DNA from: Chlorophyllum brunneum
Lineage: Eukaryota > Basidiomycota > Agaricomycetes > Agaricales > Agaricaceae
Reading direction: 5' to 3'
Assembly: GCA_963576785.1 (NCBI GenBank)
Contig: OY756143.1
Location: 1,426,001-1,490,000, forward strand
Length of the DNA stretch: 64,000 bases
Shown here: positions 23,658-37,208 of the stretch, piece after piece
How the letters are laid out: each line of letters begins with the position of its first letter
Position numbering within the stretch: position 1 is the first letter of the stretch
The notes under the pieces: model-generated
What the model saw: the letters and a program-made list of their open reading frames with translations, nothing else
What the model was told of the DNA's origin: nothing
Database searches by the model: none
Position numbers and translations under genes: made by a program

Positions 23658-24574
23658 ATGCAGCAATTCAATGTTGTTGTTCTAGGGGGTGAGCTCCGTT
23701 CCTGTCTGGAATCACTGCAAGCTAACAACATCACAGCTGGAGGTGTCGGCAAGTCCGCCCTCACAGGCATGTCACTTATCCTCCTCTCGTTAGGTCTAAT
23801 CCATTGAATATAAGTATACAGTCCGTTTCATCCGTGACGAATTTATCGAGAACTATGACCCAACAATTGAAGGTATGAGAATGAAACTCTGACTTGATTG
23901 CCTTGACTTAGCCGTGTGCAGAGGAATACAGACGTTCTCTCATGGTCGATGGCGAAATGACCTCAGTGTGTTGTCCAGTGACAACATGCCATGACTCACT
24001 ACTGATAAATCCCTGACCTAGCTTGAAGTACTAGATACCTCTGGTGCGGAGCAATTTACGTCTCTGCATGAAGTCTATATCAGGGTGCGGGGTCTGACAT
24101 GTCTGTTCTGTGAGACGCGTCCTGACAAAGAACACAGTCTGGCAAGGGGTTTATACTCGTGTTCAGGTACGTCGCATCAGTGCAACTATGTCCTGTTTGC
24201 AAACCCCACATTTTCACAGTCTTACGCAAGAAACGAGTTTGAAGGAAGTCGATTATCTGCGGAAGCAGATTTCCCGTATTAAAGGCAATGATTCGGTGAG
24301 TGATGTTGTGGTTTATGGTTGTCTTCACTCACATGCACTTCAGACGGTGCCAATAGTGATCGCTGGAACAAAACTAGACCTCGCGAACGAACGTGAAGTA
24401 CAGAGGAATACCATCCAATCTCTTGCCAGTCGCTGGGATCTGCCCTTTTATGAGACCTCCGCGAAGCGCAACTGGCATATTAATGATGTTTTTGAAGACC
24501 TCATCCGACAGATGAGGAAGCGATACCCTCAAACTGCACCGAAAAAAAAAACCCCTCACTGCGTTATCATGTAG
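23658..24574 (+). CDS. Rsr1/Rap-like small GTPase of the Ras family
   Basis: Membrane-anchored molecular switch, most like fungal Rsr1/Bud1 (Krev/Rap) proteins that direct polarity. Seven short exons give about 190 residues. The P-loop is GAGGVGKS, switch I is YDPTIEEEY, the G3 motif is DTSGAEQF, the G4 motif is TKLD, the G5 motif is ETSAK, and the C-terminus is CVIM, a CaaX prenylation box after a Lys run. Using Ras numbering, residue 61 is Ala, not Gln (Rap has Thr, yeast Rsr1 Ile), so slow intrinsic GTP hydrolysis and use of a Rap-type GAP are expected. The usual Asn116 is Thr. The start at 23,658 (MQQFNVVVLG) is the only one placing the P-loop correctly. The gene lies head-to-head with cyclophilin. 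Confidence 0.88.
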
Positions 24575-24850
24575 CGCTGCTTTCTCGTTTGTTTATCGGA
24601 TCCTCAAATGGCTTGTGATTTCGCTGTTGATAGCGGACTCGACTACATATCTAGGATTGCTTCAGATACCCATTACTACATTTTACGATATTCTAGCTAT
24701 GTTAATAATACTCCCAAAAAGGCTGTGAACCCATTTTGTTTGTCCTTGTTGGCAGACACTGCATGGCTGTTTTTTTTCTGACTCCGCCCGCCCACACCCC
24801 TTCCACACCTTTCTCACCTTATCCATCTCTTACATTCTTCTTAATTCATC

Positions 24851-27421
<2,571 letters not shown>

Positions 27422-27544
27422 ATCTGTGTGCGAACTACTTTCCCTTGTACGTTAGATCACTTGTTAGTACACATAGACCTCATGATATAAGTATTGGTCA
27501 TAACTCGGCTTCTGGATTTCGTCGTGTTCCTTCATCACCCCACC

Positions 27545-28623
27545 ATGGTTCATTCGGAACGGCACTTGGTTGCTGGGTTGGTGGTCAACGTTTATACACT
27601 TCACCCATTCACACACTCAGACCGTCCCATATTTGCGTTATTCTTCCTTCATGGGCGTAATGGTTCAGCTTTCAAAATCGAGGACTACACGAAAGCGATA
27701 TTGGAGAGCTCCCGTAGCCCTGAAGCATCACGCGATGAACATGATCTTGTCATCATTACCTTCGTGTGTTCAATTCCCATCGCATGTTCCGATTGGCTGA
27801 TGCTTAGAATACTCTTAAGGATCATAGAAACCATGGTTCGCGACTTTGCGATTCAAAATCGAATAGTGGTTGGAATAAAGATCCAACAATCAACAACGAA
27901 CGACATGCGTAAGTTCGGCATTCACCGTCGATTTTACTTTTTTCTGATAACTGTAGACTGGATATGTATGCTATTCAAAGTACGCCAGACTATCTGATGG
28001 GCTTTGATTGCACCTTTACATGTAACCAGCTGGAACAGCTTTGGATGTGTCTTTTCTTATTGATTTTCTACCGGCATACCTCTTCCCTGCAGGCAATCGT
28101 TGCATCCAAACTTGGGGTGTTGCGGGCAAGAGCCTCGGGGGTCATTCCACGTGGCTAGCTCTTGGGCAAGGTATATGGTTAGAGCCATTCATTCGCAATG
28201 ATCTGGTTGACAGTGCGTGCAGATGACCGTATCAGCTTCGGTGCACCTATCATCGCGTGTCCAGATTATTTGAAACTGATGCGAGGAAGAGCCATCAAGT
28301 CGGCCATCCCCGTTGCGCCGCCTTATTTTCCAACGAGTCTCATCGAGCTGGTGAGGCAGAAAGATCCAGCCTCGAGGCCGTTCAACCAACTGGATGCGAA
28401 TAATCCATATCTGGGCAAAAAGGTACTTGTATTGTCGGGTGCTGCTGATAAACTGGTCCCATGGGAAGCCAGCAAAGACTTTGTAGATGCTCTCGCAGTG
28501 GGCCCTAGTGGCATAAAAAGAATAGTTGTGCAGCAAGGGATTGGGCACGAATGCACGCAGGAGATGCTGGAAGAGGTGGGGAGGTTTATTGGAGAGGAGT
28601 ACTTGAGGAAAACTGTTACGTAA
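27545..28623 (+). CDS. Alpha/beta-hydrolase (serine hydrolase), substrate unknown
   Basis: Five exons give about 300 residues. Segments in order are FFLHGRNGSA (HG oxyanion-type motif), DHRNHGSRL, ERHALDMYAIQTGTALDVS, WGVAGKSLGGHSTW (nucleophile elbow G-x-S-x-G, Ser in KSLGG), SGAADKLVPWEAS (probable catalytic Asp) and GIGHECTQEM (catalytic His). The catalytic triad is therefore complete. No signal peptide, so probably cytosolic. It resembles fungal proteins annotated only as alpha/beta-hydrolases; the substrate cannot be deduced. The ATG at 27,545 follows the DBP2 stop by 123 bp in the same direction, so the promoter must be very short or overlap the DBP2 3' UTR. Confidence 0.75.
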
Positions 28624-28890
28624 TGTGAATATTACATAATCCAGTGTTGGGCTGGGGTGTAGGGCGTCTTTTGTAAACATAGCCCAAACTTGCACAACTG
28701 CTCAGTCTCCGTAAATCTGTTCGTTCATTTACTTCCTTTCCATCACCTGCCTCATCTTCGTACCACTCATCTGTACCAGCTCACATCGGCCATACGACGT
28801 CGTCGTACCCAATCTACAAAGGGCTCCACATCGAATCAAACGGACAGAGACTGGCAGTTTTCCTTTACAGTCCAGGAAACTCTGCCTCCG

Positions 28891-31800
28891 ATGGCTCGCC
28901 GTTCCGGTCGTACATCAACTAGCAACTCTGTGCACTTCCAAACCCCCGAACATATCGTCACTCTTCCCCAGCCAACGTGTCTTACCAAAGACCGTGCAGT
29001 CCTCCGAACCCAATGGAAATGGGCAGCCTTCGGCCAATTTATCACAACCTTTTCGCCATTGCTCAATATAGCTGATATCACCGTCACTGCAAGTTCCAGT
29101 TTTTCTGACGAAATAACATGTTAACGTTTTTCATAACGCACAGGACATTGAAGACGATCTTGTCTCTGGCTCTGGCAAGGTCATTCCACGCGTTATGCAA
29201 AGACTGTTGTACACGCTCTCTTACGACAGAAAGATATCGTACGTTGCTGTCGTCTCGCATTTAGCTAAACCATCTCAGTGCAGACAACTCAAGGCTCGAA
29301 AATTGGCAATCTGCTCTTCGCAAACAGTATGTGAAACGAAGTCCTCTCTCAAATCCTCTTGGCCCCGAACCACCAAGAGAACGAAGTCTAACAGAGTCGC
29401 GAGAAGTGACGCCTGAGAACCAAGGAGATTCAAGACAGGTGTGTTCCTTTGTCTGTGGCCAATGGGATTTCTTCATGGTTACCGTTAGATGTCATCGGAA
29501 GCTCTTCCCAATGAATTCCTTCCGGAGGCTACACCCCAGCCCAGGCAATCCACAACGGCCTCCGAAGCTTCACGCGAATCTACGCAAGACCCCGAGGATA
29601 AAACCCAACCCGTTAGAGATCAAACCTCCGTCGACTGGCTCAACCTTCCGATGCTCGCCAAACTGGAGTCGCTGCATTTGGTAACTGAATGGCAATTTCA
29701 GAACCCTACGCGACTTAGGACTCTTATGAGAAGTGATGACGAACTTGCCACCTGGGTAAATCAAATGGCACTGGTTTGTTACACGAGCTGACGAAGGATT
29801 CCAGCGCCACGAGCCTATAGGCTATGACAGCAAGAGGAATGCTTTCTGGTTGATTGGCGGTCTGTGAAGACTTGTCGATTAAGAAAACTGACTAACATGC
29901 ATAACAGGTGATCGATTATGGGTACAGAGAGTCCCTCCCAAACCCTCGAAATCTCGGAAGCGCAAACGGCCTGCTGAGAACCGTAAAGTTATTGATCGAC
30001 CTTCTCAAAAAGCCAAATCGTCAAAACGGCCACGCACTAAAAGCAGTACCGCCAAGGCGGTCGACGCGCCGAGTAGACTCGATCTAGGTCGGGCAGCCAA
30101 ATTACAAGCCAAGGCCAAGCTTGACGCACAGGCCAAAGAACTCGCCGAACTCAATCGGCAAGCACGAGGAAACCGACAGTCGACCAGACTGTCTAGAAGT
30201 TCTAAACCAGCACTACAACCGCTGGGAACGCGTGTCAGTGCCCGCTTACGGGGGGTACAAACGAATGGATGGCAATTAATACCAGATGAATGGTTAGATG
30301 AACCATCAGACACCAAACTCCAGACTCATCCGGGCGATGAAAACCAGAGCTTGTGGGAACTGCAACAAGTCTTTGGCAACCACGACGACAGCGTCAGCGA
30401 ACTGACTGAATTATCGGACGACTCTGACGATCCGGAAACCGGACCAGAGGCTTCAAGTACCCGGATGGAGCAAGTGGCTAATGTTACTGCCGGAGACGTA
30501 GGTTTATCTGTCGAAGATGAGGAGGTGGAGAACCAAACAGTTGATAGTTTCACCGAATGGGAAACAGTACGTCTACTTGGTTAAGCTATGGTATTCCAAT
30601 CTAATGCAAAAACCTCAGATCTGCGTTACACTCGAAGAATGGGAGCACATTGCAGAACGATTCAAGAATGCAACTCATTACCTAGAAAAGGCCCTGTACA
30701 AATCCCTTACCAGCGACATCGTCCCCGATATCACACAAACCCTCAAAGTGAGCCCTAGTAACTGGACCTTACGAACCGCTGATCGTTGTTCTAGGAAATA
30801 GAAAAGAAAAAGCGTATGGAAGACGCGCTTGTACATCGCAAGAGATCATCTCGGATTGCCATGAGGGAGAGTGAGAGAGAAGAAGCAAGGCTCGCAGTAC
30901 AACGTCAAGTTGAGGAAAAAGAGAAGATGAGTAGAGCAAGAAGATTGGAAGCTCGTAGGCAACGCGAAGAGGATGAGCGAGCTCGTCGTGAACAGGCTCG
31001 AGAACAAAGGAAGAAAGAGCGTGAAGCCCGGGAATTGCGCAGACAAACAGAACTTGAAGAGTTAGCATCCGTATACCGAAATTCTTTTGCACACCACTGA
31101 ACTCCCTGTCAGACATGAAAACCAGTCAACCGACCACGAGCCAGAAACCGAGGCGACTGCCACCGCCCACCCCCCCTCGTCCTCCTACCTCCGACCCAAG
31201 TTATCGAAAGCCAGCGACTCGAGACAATGGCCAGAACACCCTGCAAATGGTGCTTCATCCAAAGGTACTAAGTCAAGCGATTGGGAACTTGACTGTGAAA
31301 TTTGCCGGAAACGAGGTGTGAATTTGGTGAGGTCAGGAAACCGTAGTTTACAGTTGATGCTAAAACGTTCTTCAGGACGATGCTGCACCAATGATGTCAT
31401 GTGGAAAATGTTTCAAGTGGCAGCATATAGCCTGCCACGATCAAGCCGATGAACGGGCTGGCCGCGCGAAGCGTAACTGGGATGTGGTCGAATTCATCTG
31501 CCAACGATGTCGATCCAGAATGTTTGCTAGTGCGGAGATGTCAAATCCCTCGCCGGGAGGTTCCCGCTCCCTTCATCGATTGCCTCCGGGAATTAACCCC
31601 CCCTCATCTTACCCTATTACGACGGCATACCAGCCCTATTTTGCACAGGGATATGGAGCTCCCCAGTCAACACCACCCTCTGCTATGTCCACGCTTTACC
31701 ATGCAGCCAATGGTAACTATTCTCACTACACCCAACCCTATGGCGACGCCCGCACGCCCGGAATGTCTGACCGGTATCCAGTGGCCAGTCAACCGTACCT

Positions 31801-32245
31801 TTCGACGCATCACTACAACCAGTCCTCATCGATATCATTCAGTCATTACCAGCCTCGAGGAGGCGGGTTCAGCCCAAGTGGTAAGGCACAGACACCATAC
31901 TACAACGAAGGCTATTATCAGCACCCTCGGACATCCCAGCACACATCCTACAGCGATGTTCGATCTAGCGCAAATCAGAGACCTACAGTGAGTGCCTTCG
32001 CCAACTGCACTGTCCCCACTTAAACATCCCCATTCAAGGCTACTCCTCCGACGCAAACAGTCTGGAATATTGCAACGCCCACTGCGGGTAGTTACACGAC
32101 TTCATATCAGAGTGCGCCATACAATAATGGGATTCCTAGGCGAGACACTCCTCTTCAACCTAATATAAAGCCAGAATCATCTTCCCAGGTTGACTTCAGC
32201 CAGGCTTATCCTAACACACAATTTAGATACCACTCCACGACCTAA
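28891..32245 (+). CDS. DDT/WHIM-like and PHD-finger chromatin protein
   Basis: A nuclear protein of about 900 residues. The N-terminal segment WKWAAFGQFITTF...ADITVTDIEDDL and VMQRLLYTLSYDRKIS resembles the DDT domain of chromatin-remodelling partners. RHEPIGYDSKRNAFWLIGG and DRLWVQR fit the WHIM-like region that follows in ISWI-partner proteins. Then come a Lys/Arg stretch, an acidic Ser region and a long Arg/Glu coiled coil (about 30,800-31,070). The PHD finger reads CEICRKRG...DDAAPMMSCGKC, WQHIACHD and FICQRC (C4HC3 order complete). The C-terminus is Tyr/Pro/Gln-rich. It probably reads histone tails in a remodelling complex (inference). One intron (29,089-29,143) starts with GC. The start codon is the first ATG giving a basic MARRSGRT head; the frame is open upstream to 28,690, so a longer N-terminus is possible. 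Confidence 0.8.
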
Positions 32246-32480
32246 TCACTAGATGTAGACTTTCCCTTCCACGTATTTGTTACTGGCCTTGTGTATTCCT
32301 ATCTATATTGTCAACATGTCCAGCTTGGTGTATTTATCTATAGTCAACATTGCCCGTCGCATCACCGGATGGTTTCATAAAGCTTGTAGGCCGGACACTC
32401 GAAAGAAAAAGGATCACCGTCGTAGGCTTGATCTCTGCAAAATGTCACTAGGGATGTGGAGGCAGAGGGAGAAATACAGC

Positions 32481-33209
32481 TCACTCAATAGGTCCGAGGA
32501 TACGAAGCCCTCGCACGTGGGTGTCTTTGCCGCTCATATGATTGGCGAGAATGATCACCTGCAGAACATATGCATACACCGGATTGCTTGGGGGAGTTCA
32601 GCATGCGGAGAGTGGTGGGAGCAGTAAGACAAACAGGCCATCGTTATCCTCATTGGGTTCCGCAGAGACGTCAAAAGTAATCCAGCCATCCGGCTTTTCC
32701 AGGCTGATGACCCTCACATCTTGAAGATCACTTAGTCCTGTTCCCGCGCGAACGGCCAGGGTTGTGGGGGTATAAGAGTCATCTTGCGGGTAGCTTAAGT
32801 ATATACTAATTTTCTGAGTAAACCACTGAGAAATATTTTAAATCTGAGACGGAAGGCGGACTGACTTGGACTGCAACCTTGCGAGGGAATTCGACGGTTA
32901 TGAAATGCGGCTGAGGACCATCCGAGCTACAAGATCCCGGGTCCGCATCCCAAGAGTTCACCCTCTGGAGAGGAAAAGAAACGTACTGCCAAAAAGTTTC
33001 TGGATCCCCGTCGCGAAGGCATTCCGCGCCGAAGCCAAACTTGTAGGAAGACACTGACCACTTTCCCCGACCTGAGATATCCGGCCATGGCAGAACAGGC
33101 GGCCTCCTATAACCTGCGATTTGTGTAAGAAACGCGGATGGTGCATTTATTACCGAGTACCTGTATGGACCAATGTGCCACCTTCCTCTCTTGCCTGAGG
33201 ATTGGACAT
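32481..33209 (-). CDS. APC10: Anaphase-promoting complex subunit 10 (DOC domain)
   Basis: A core subunit of the APC/C ubiquitin ligase; its DOC domain helps the co-activator bind degron-bearing substrates. Exons on the minus strand give MSNPQAREEGGTLVHTGYRR, then WSVSSYKFGFGAECLRDGD, PETFWQ|SDGPQPHFITVEF, YPQDDSYTPTTLAVRAG, DLQDVRVISLEKPDGW and finally YAYVLQVIILANHMSGKDTH with VRGLRILGPIE and TGA. The invariant DGxQPH and NHxxGKDTHVR motifs are both intact. About 175 residues, a normal length for a minimal APC10. I chose the start at 33,209 because the next upstream intron restores frame to MSNPQ. It is divergent from UBA4 with only 81 bp between the start codons. Confidence 0.92.
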
Positions 33210-33290
33210 GGGATGGTTTTTCAAGCTTGTCAAGTTTGTGACTTAGCTAAGAACCTCCTTCCTCATTTACCCCACTTAGTCAGTATTGCC

Positions 33291-34785
33291 ATGTCCGCCC
33301 TGCCCCTTTCTCTGCTCGATTACCAGAGATATGGCCGCCAAATGATCCTTGATGGCTTTGGACTTACTGGTCAGTTCGTCTTCCTGGTCCTGCTATGATA
33401 ACTTCACTCCAATAAGCCTAAACAGGACAAGTAAAACTCAGGCAGAGCTCAGTCGCTGTTGTCGGGGCTGGCGGCCTCGGCTGCCCAGCCCTCCAGTACC
33501 TCGCCGCGGCGGGTGTTGGTAAGACTTACCCCTTTCACAAAAGCGGAGACCGTTAATGTCATCTATAGGAGTAATTGGGGTCGTTGACGACGATCTCGTT
33601 GAACTATCGAATCTGCAACGGCAAATTCTGCATGTTGAATCCTCAGTCGGTATCTACAAGGCTGAATCTGCAGCAAATAGTATCAGAAGGTGAGCCACAT
33701 GTCCTCCCTCAAATCTCGGGCCAACAATCGCATAGGATAAATTCTTCAATACAAGTGGATGTCATCACGAGCCGACTTACGTCCAAAAACGCACTGGAAG
33801 TACTCGGGAGATATGACATCATTCTGGACTGCACAGATAACGCACCTACTCGCTACCTTTTGTCCGATGTTGCTGTCATCCTGAAAAAGCCTCTCGTCAG
33901 TGGTGCCGCACAAAAATACGAGGGTCAATTAACGATTTACAACCTCGGACCCGACGGACCCTGTTATCGATGTCTGTTTCCCAAAACGCCGGCACATGAG
34001 ACGACAGGGACCTGTGAGGAGACTGGGATTCTAGGTGTGGTGACTGGTATCATAGGAAACCTCCAAGCTCTGGAAGCGATAAAGCTCATGACGGGACTTC
34101 ATGGTATGCCGACAATTCATCACAATTCGTCTCGGAGCTCAAATGGGTAGCAGACCAAAAACCATCCATGATACTGTTTTCCGCATTAGCCTCCCCCTCC
34201 TTCCGCTCCATTAAGCTTCGTTCGCGTAAAGCTGATTGTGCTGCTTGTGGAAGGGGAGATTTTTGTTTAGGCGCGATTGCAGAAACAGATTACGTGCAGA
34301 TCTGCGGAGGACCAAGACCAGACTGGATAGAACGAGGTCTTGCGAACGGAATCACTGGACACCGGGCGAGCGTCGAGGTAAAATTTAGCTACTTGCAATG
34401 TCTCCTTGTTTGACATATTTGATCAGGACCTCAAAACGGCCCTGGACAATGGACAGGATATCAATTTACTTGATGTCCGCCCTGCAACTGAGTTCGGGAT
34501 CTGCCAACTACCGTCGTCCCGAAGTGAGATCTCAAGAGAAACATGACTCGAGGAGGCTAACGTGTGTTTTTAGATGTGTCTCTGCCTGAACTTGTTGCCA
34601 GGCCTGACGCATTTCTACCTCAAGTTACGACAACCCCGACGTATATCATTTGTCGTCTGGGAAATGATTCGCAGATTGCTGCTGAGGCTTTGCGCGCTAT
34701 CCGGCCCGACAGTCATATACAGGATATCATTGGGGGTTTGCGAGCCTGGTCTAAAGAAATAGATGCTAACTTCCCTATCTACTAA
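33291..34785 (+). CDS. UBA4: UBA4/MOCS3: E1-like activating enzyme with rhodanese domain
   Basis: Adenylates and thiolates Urm1 (and MOCS2A-type proteins) for tRNA wobble-uridine 2-thiolation and molybdopterin synthesis. The N-terminus [19 protein letters not shown] is followed by the ThiF nucleotide-binding loop [34 protein letters not shown] and [14 protein letters not shown]. Zinc cysteines are CYRC and CAAC. The catalytic Cys is in [15 protein letters not shown]. The C-terminal rhodanese domain ([16 protein letters not shown]) carries its active Cys in [13 protein letters not shown]. About five introns, all in frame, including one that removes 33,690-33,738. The stop at 34,785 lies 40 bp from the convergent UBX gene. 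Confidence 0.93.
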
Positions 34786-34825
34786 TGAGTATCCTGACCC
34801 TGATTGCCTGTGCAATAAAATATAG

Positions 34826-35804
34826 CTATTTCTCTGGAAACATAAGCATGACTGTCATGAAGTTGGGATAAAAGTAACATGCACTCACTGCCCATCTTAA
34901 ACCACTTGGGTATCTTGTCACCTGAGAGCAGTTTGGACACGGTCGACGGAGTGCCCGTGGAAGAACCCTGCGCAGGTCTTTCAGAGTCCGTGGGTATTGG
35001 TAAATCGACAGCCTTGGCAAGGACCTCCGGAAGAAGAGGTGCCGTAACATGTGTATCTAAGGGACCAGTCAGCCAACATGGGTTCTAGGGATAAAGTAGG
35101 ACATACGGTTGAGGTTTTCATCCTCGAAACGAAGCAGAAGGATTGATGATGGTGACAGCTGAAGATCTGAGAGGGACAAGCCTTTGACTTTCGGATCGGA
35201 CACTTTGAAGTCTCGCTTAGGAGGTGATTGGTCTGAAGATGTGATGGGCGGGGGAGTGAGAACAAAGGCAGAGAACGGTAACGTACACAAGATGAACTTT
35301 ATAGGCCTGATATCATCTCTCAACAGCTCTCTTACAAAGGCGTACACGGACTTGATTCTATCGGTGGAGGGAAATACACTCTCCAGCTGCGTGCGGTCAG
35401 GAAACCTGACTCGAATCCTGGTCTGAGGCTTGTGTTAAGGCACCAATAATTGATGATAGGGTCTACCCACCAGAGGCCACCGTTCTCGCTTCGTCTTATC
35501 CGCCGCCTCCCTGGTAGCCTTGAGCTGTAGTGGCGCCTCTACGAATGCTTGGGTGCGGGCGGTCAAGGTGGCTTGAGCGTCTTTGAGATCGGTTGCAGTT
35601 GGCTCAAAGTAATCATCAGGCAAAGGTGCTGTGGAGTGTGTTGAACAAATGGCTCGACGACGTAGCACAGGACCTACGCGGAAGACGAGATATGATATCT
35701 GTGGGTTTGAAAACCTTGTAAGGGACAGGGGGTAGCGGTTGGGGCTGGATGGTGGACTCTGGATGAGGGTGCTGGGAGGGGATCTCTGCCGTTTGTCCAG
35801 ACAT
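34826..35804 (-). CDS. UBX-domain protein of the TUG/ASPL (Ubx4) family
   Basis: Family members bind Cdc48/p97 through the UBX domain, disassemble its hexamers and act in membrane trafficking and ERAD. N-terminal MSGQTAEIPSQ is followed by PLPPVPYKVFKPT, DYFEPTATDLKDAQATL, REAADKTKRERWP, the UBX core TRIRVRFPDRTQLESVFPST, DRIKSVYAFVRELLRDDIRP, PPKRDFKVSDPKVKGLSLSD and LQLSPSSILLLRFEDENLN, then a Pro/Ser linker ending KIPKWFKMGKK. About 240 residues, without the N-terminal ubiquitin-like domain of animal TUG. About five exons; the stop TAG is at 34,826-34,828. An upstream exon-like frame (35,870-36,200) could be spliced to it in frame, but fungal relatives start near MSGQ, so I kept that start. 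Confidence 0.85.
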
Positions 35805-36214
35805 ACTGAGGGGGTGGAGAAAAGAGCTGCTGTTAGGTAATCCATGGATACATCAGAGTCACTTCTCAACGCCAACCTTCAGATCAAAATCTGTGAATCG
35901 CGTCAGTCTCTACACTCTGGACACGAGAGTATGCAAGTCAGACGTGATCGTTGTCTCATTCCACCAGGCTCAGGACACACTGGCGGGTGGTCCCTTGGAG
36001 TGAGCCTGGTGTTTATCGAACGCAAATTACAGTGACATCCCGGGAAAACAACAAAACAAACATAGCAGCAACTCACCTTCATCGCCATGCACAGTCCACA
36101 ACTTCGAAACTCGCACAATTTTTTTAGGCTCGCCCAGCCCACCCGCTTCTTGCCGGATATTTTCCCAGGATATGGCGTCACCCGCCGAACCTGAGCAAGG
36201 CTTGCCTAGCACCA

Positions 36215-37111
36215 ATGCCTCACGAGCACAACCACTCCAGCTGCCGCGACGAATGTCATGACCACGATCACGACCACGACAGCGGTGATACTGGTCCGCA
36301 AGACAGCTTGTACACCCATATTGACCGCTCGAACGTCGTCGCTCTCAATACGAACGGTTCGGGCGAAGTTGTGATCAAACCCTGGGATAAGCGCATGGAC
36401 GAAACCCAGGTGAGCACGGTATCGCATATCCAAGATCCTAGAATGCTGCTGACGATCGAATCAGTCGCTTGAATCAGATGCTGATGATCAAATGTTAGGT
36501 GTCCATCCTTTGACCTCACGGCAGGATGACTGATGTAGCACCATAGGATCATTAGAGTGCCCTTTACAGGCTCTGTGAGATTACGCTCGGTATTATTGAA
36601 AACGGGTCCTGGCGAACAAACTCCCAAAAACCTTCAGATTGTGCGTGCTGGATCGTTTGGTATGTCCCCAAGCGCTGACATCATTGTTAGTACGTCAACC
36701 AGGAAAACATGGATTTCGAAGACATTGGGGACAAAACACCAGCCCAGGAATTCGAAATCGCCCAAGGAAGAGAAGTCGGTGAGTACGCAGTCAAGTGAGT
36801 TGTTTCGTGGCCTCGTTACACCAAGCATCGACAAGCCCGCTAGGACAGCGAAGTTCTCTAATGTTTCTTCCCTCACCTTATACTTCCCCGAGAGCCAAGG
36901 CGGGGAGACCATCCAGATCTATTACCTGGGGTTCCTTGGATACTGGACTGAGGTATTTGGAAGTACCGGATGAAACAACACCGGAAGCTCATCGTGTTTA
37001 CCACAGCGAAAGAACAACCCTGTTATCACTGTGTACGAGGCGCAGGCCAACATTGCGGATCATCCAAAGATCCCAGGCACGGAAGGCAATTTCAGTACAC
37101 CGCAAAGCTGA
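36215..37111 (+). CDS. PITH-domain protein with His-rich N-terminus
   Basis: The PITH domain binds the proteasome in thioredoxin-like proteins; stand-alone PITH proteins (PITHD1) are poorly characterised. The N-terminal 24 residues are His/Asp/Cys-rich (EHNHSSCRDECHDHDHDHD), a likely metal-binding tail also seen in human PITHD1. The domain follows: DSLYTHIDRSNVVALN, GEVVIKPWDKRMDE, SLESDADDQMIIRVPFTG, VRLRSVLLKTGPGEQTP, NMDFEDIGDKTPAQEFEI, FSNVSSLTLYFPES, ETIQIYYLGFLGYWTE and NNPVITVYEAQANIADH. Six exons, about 215 residues, complete. It starts 411 bp from the UBX gene start on the opposite strand. Confidence 0.88.
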
Positions 37112-37208
37112 TCAGATTCTGGAGGTATCCTAGACTGTACAACATATGCCATTAAAACTGTCACGGTATCAAACTATTACTTTCTGGACCCAGTCCTTCG
37201 CCCTAACA

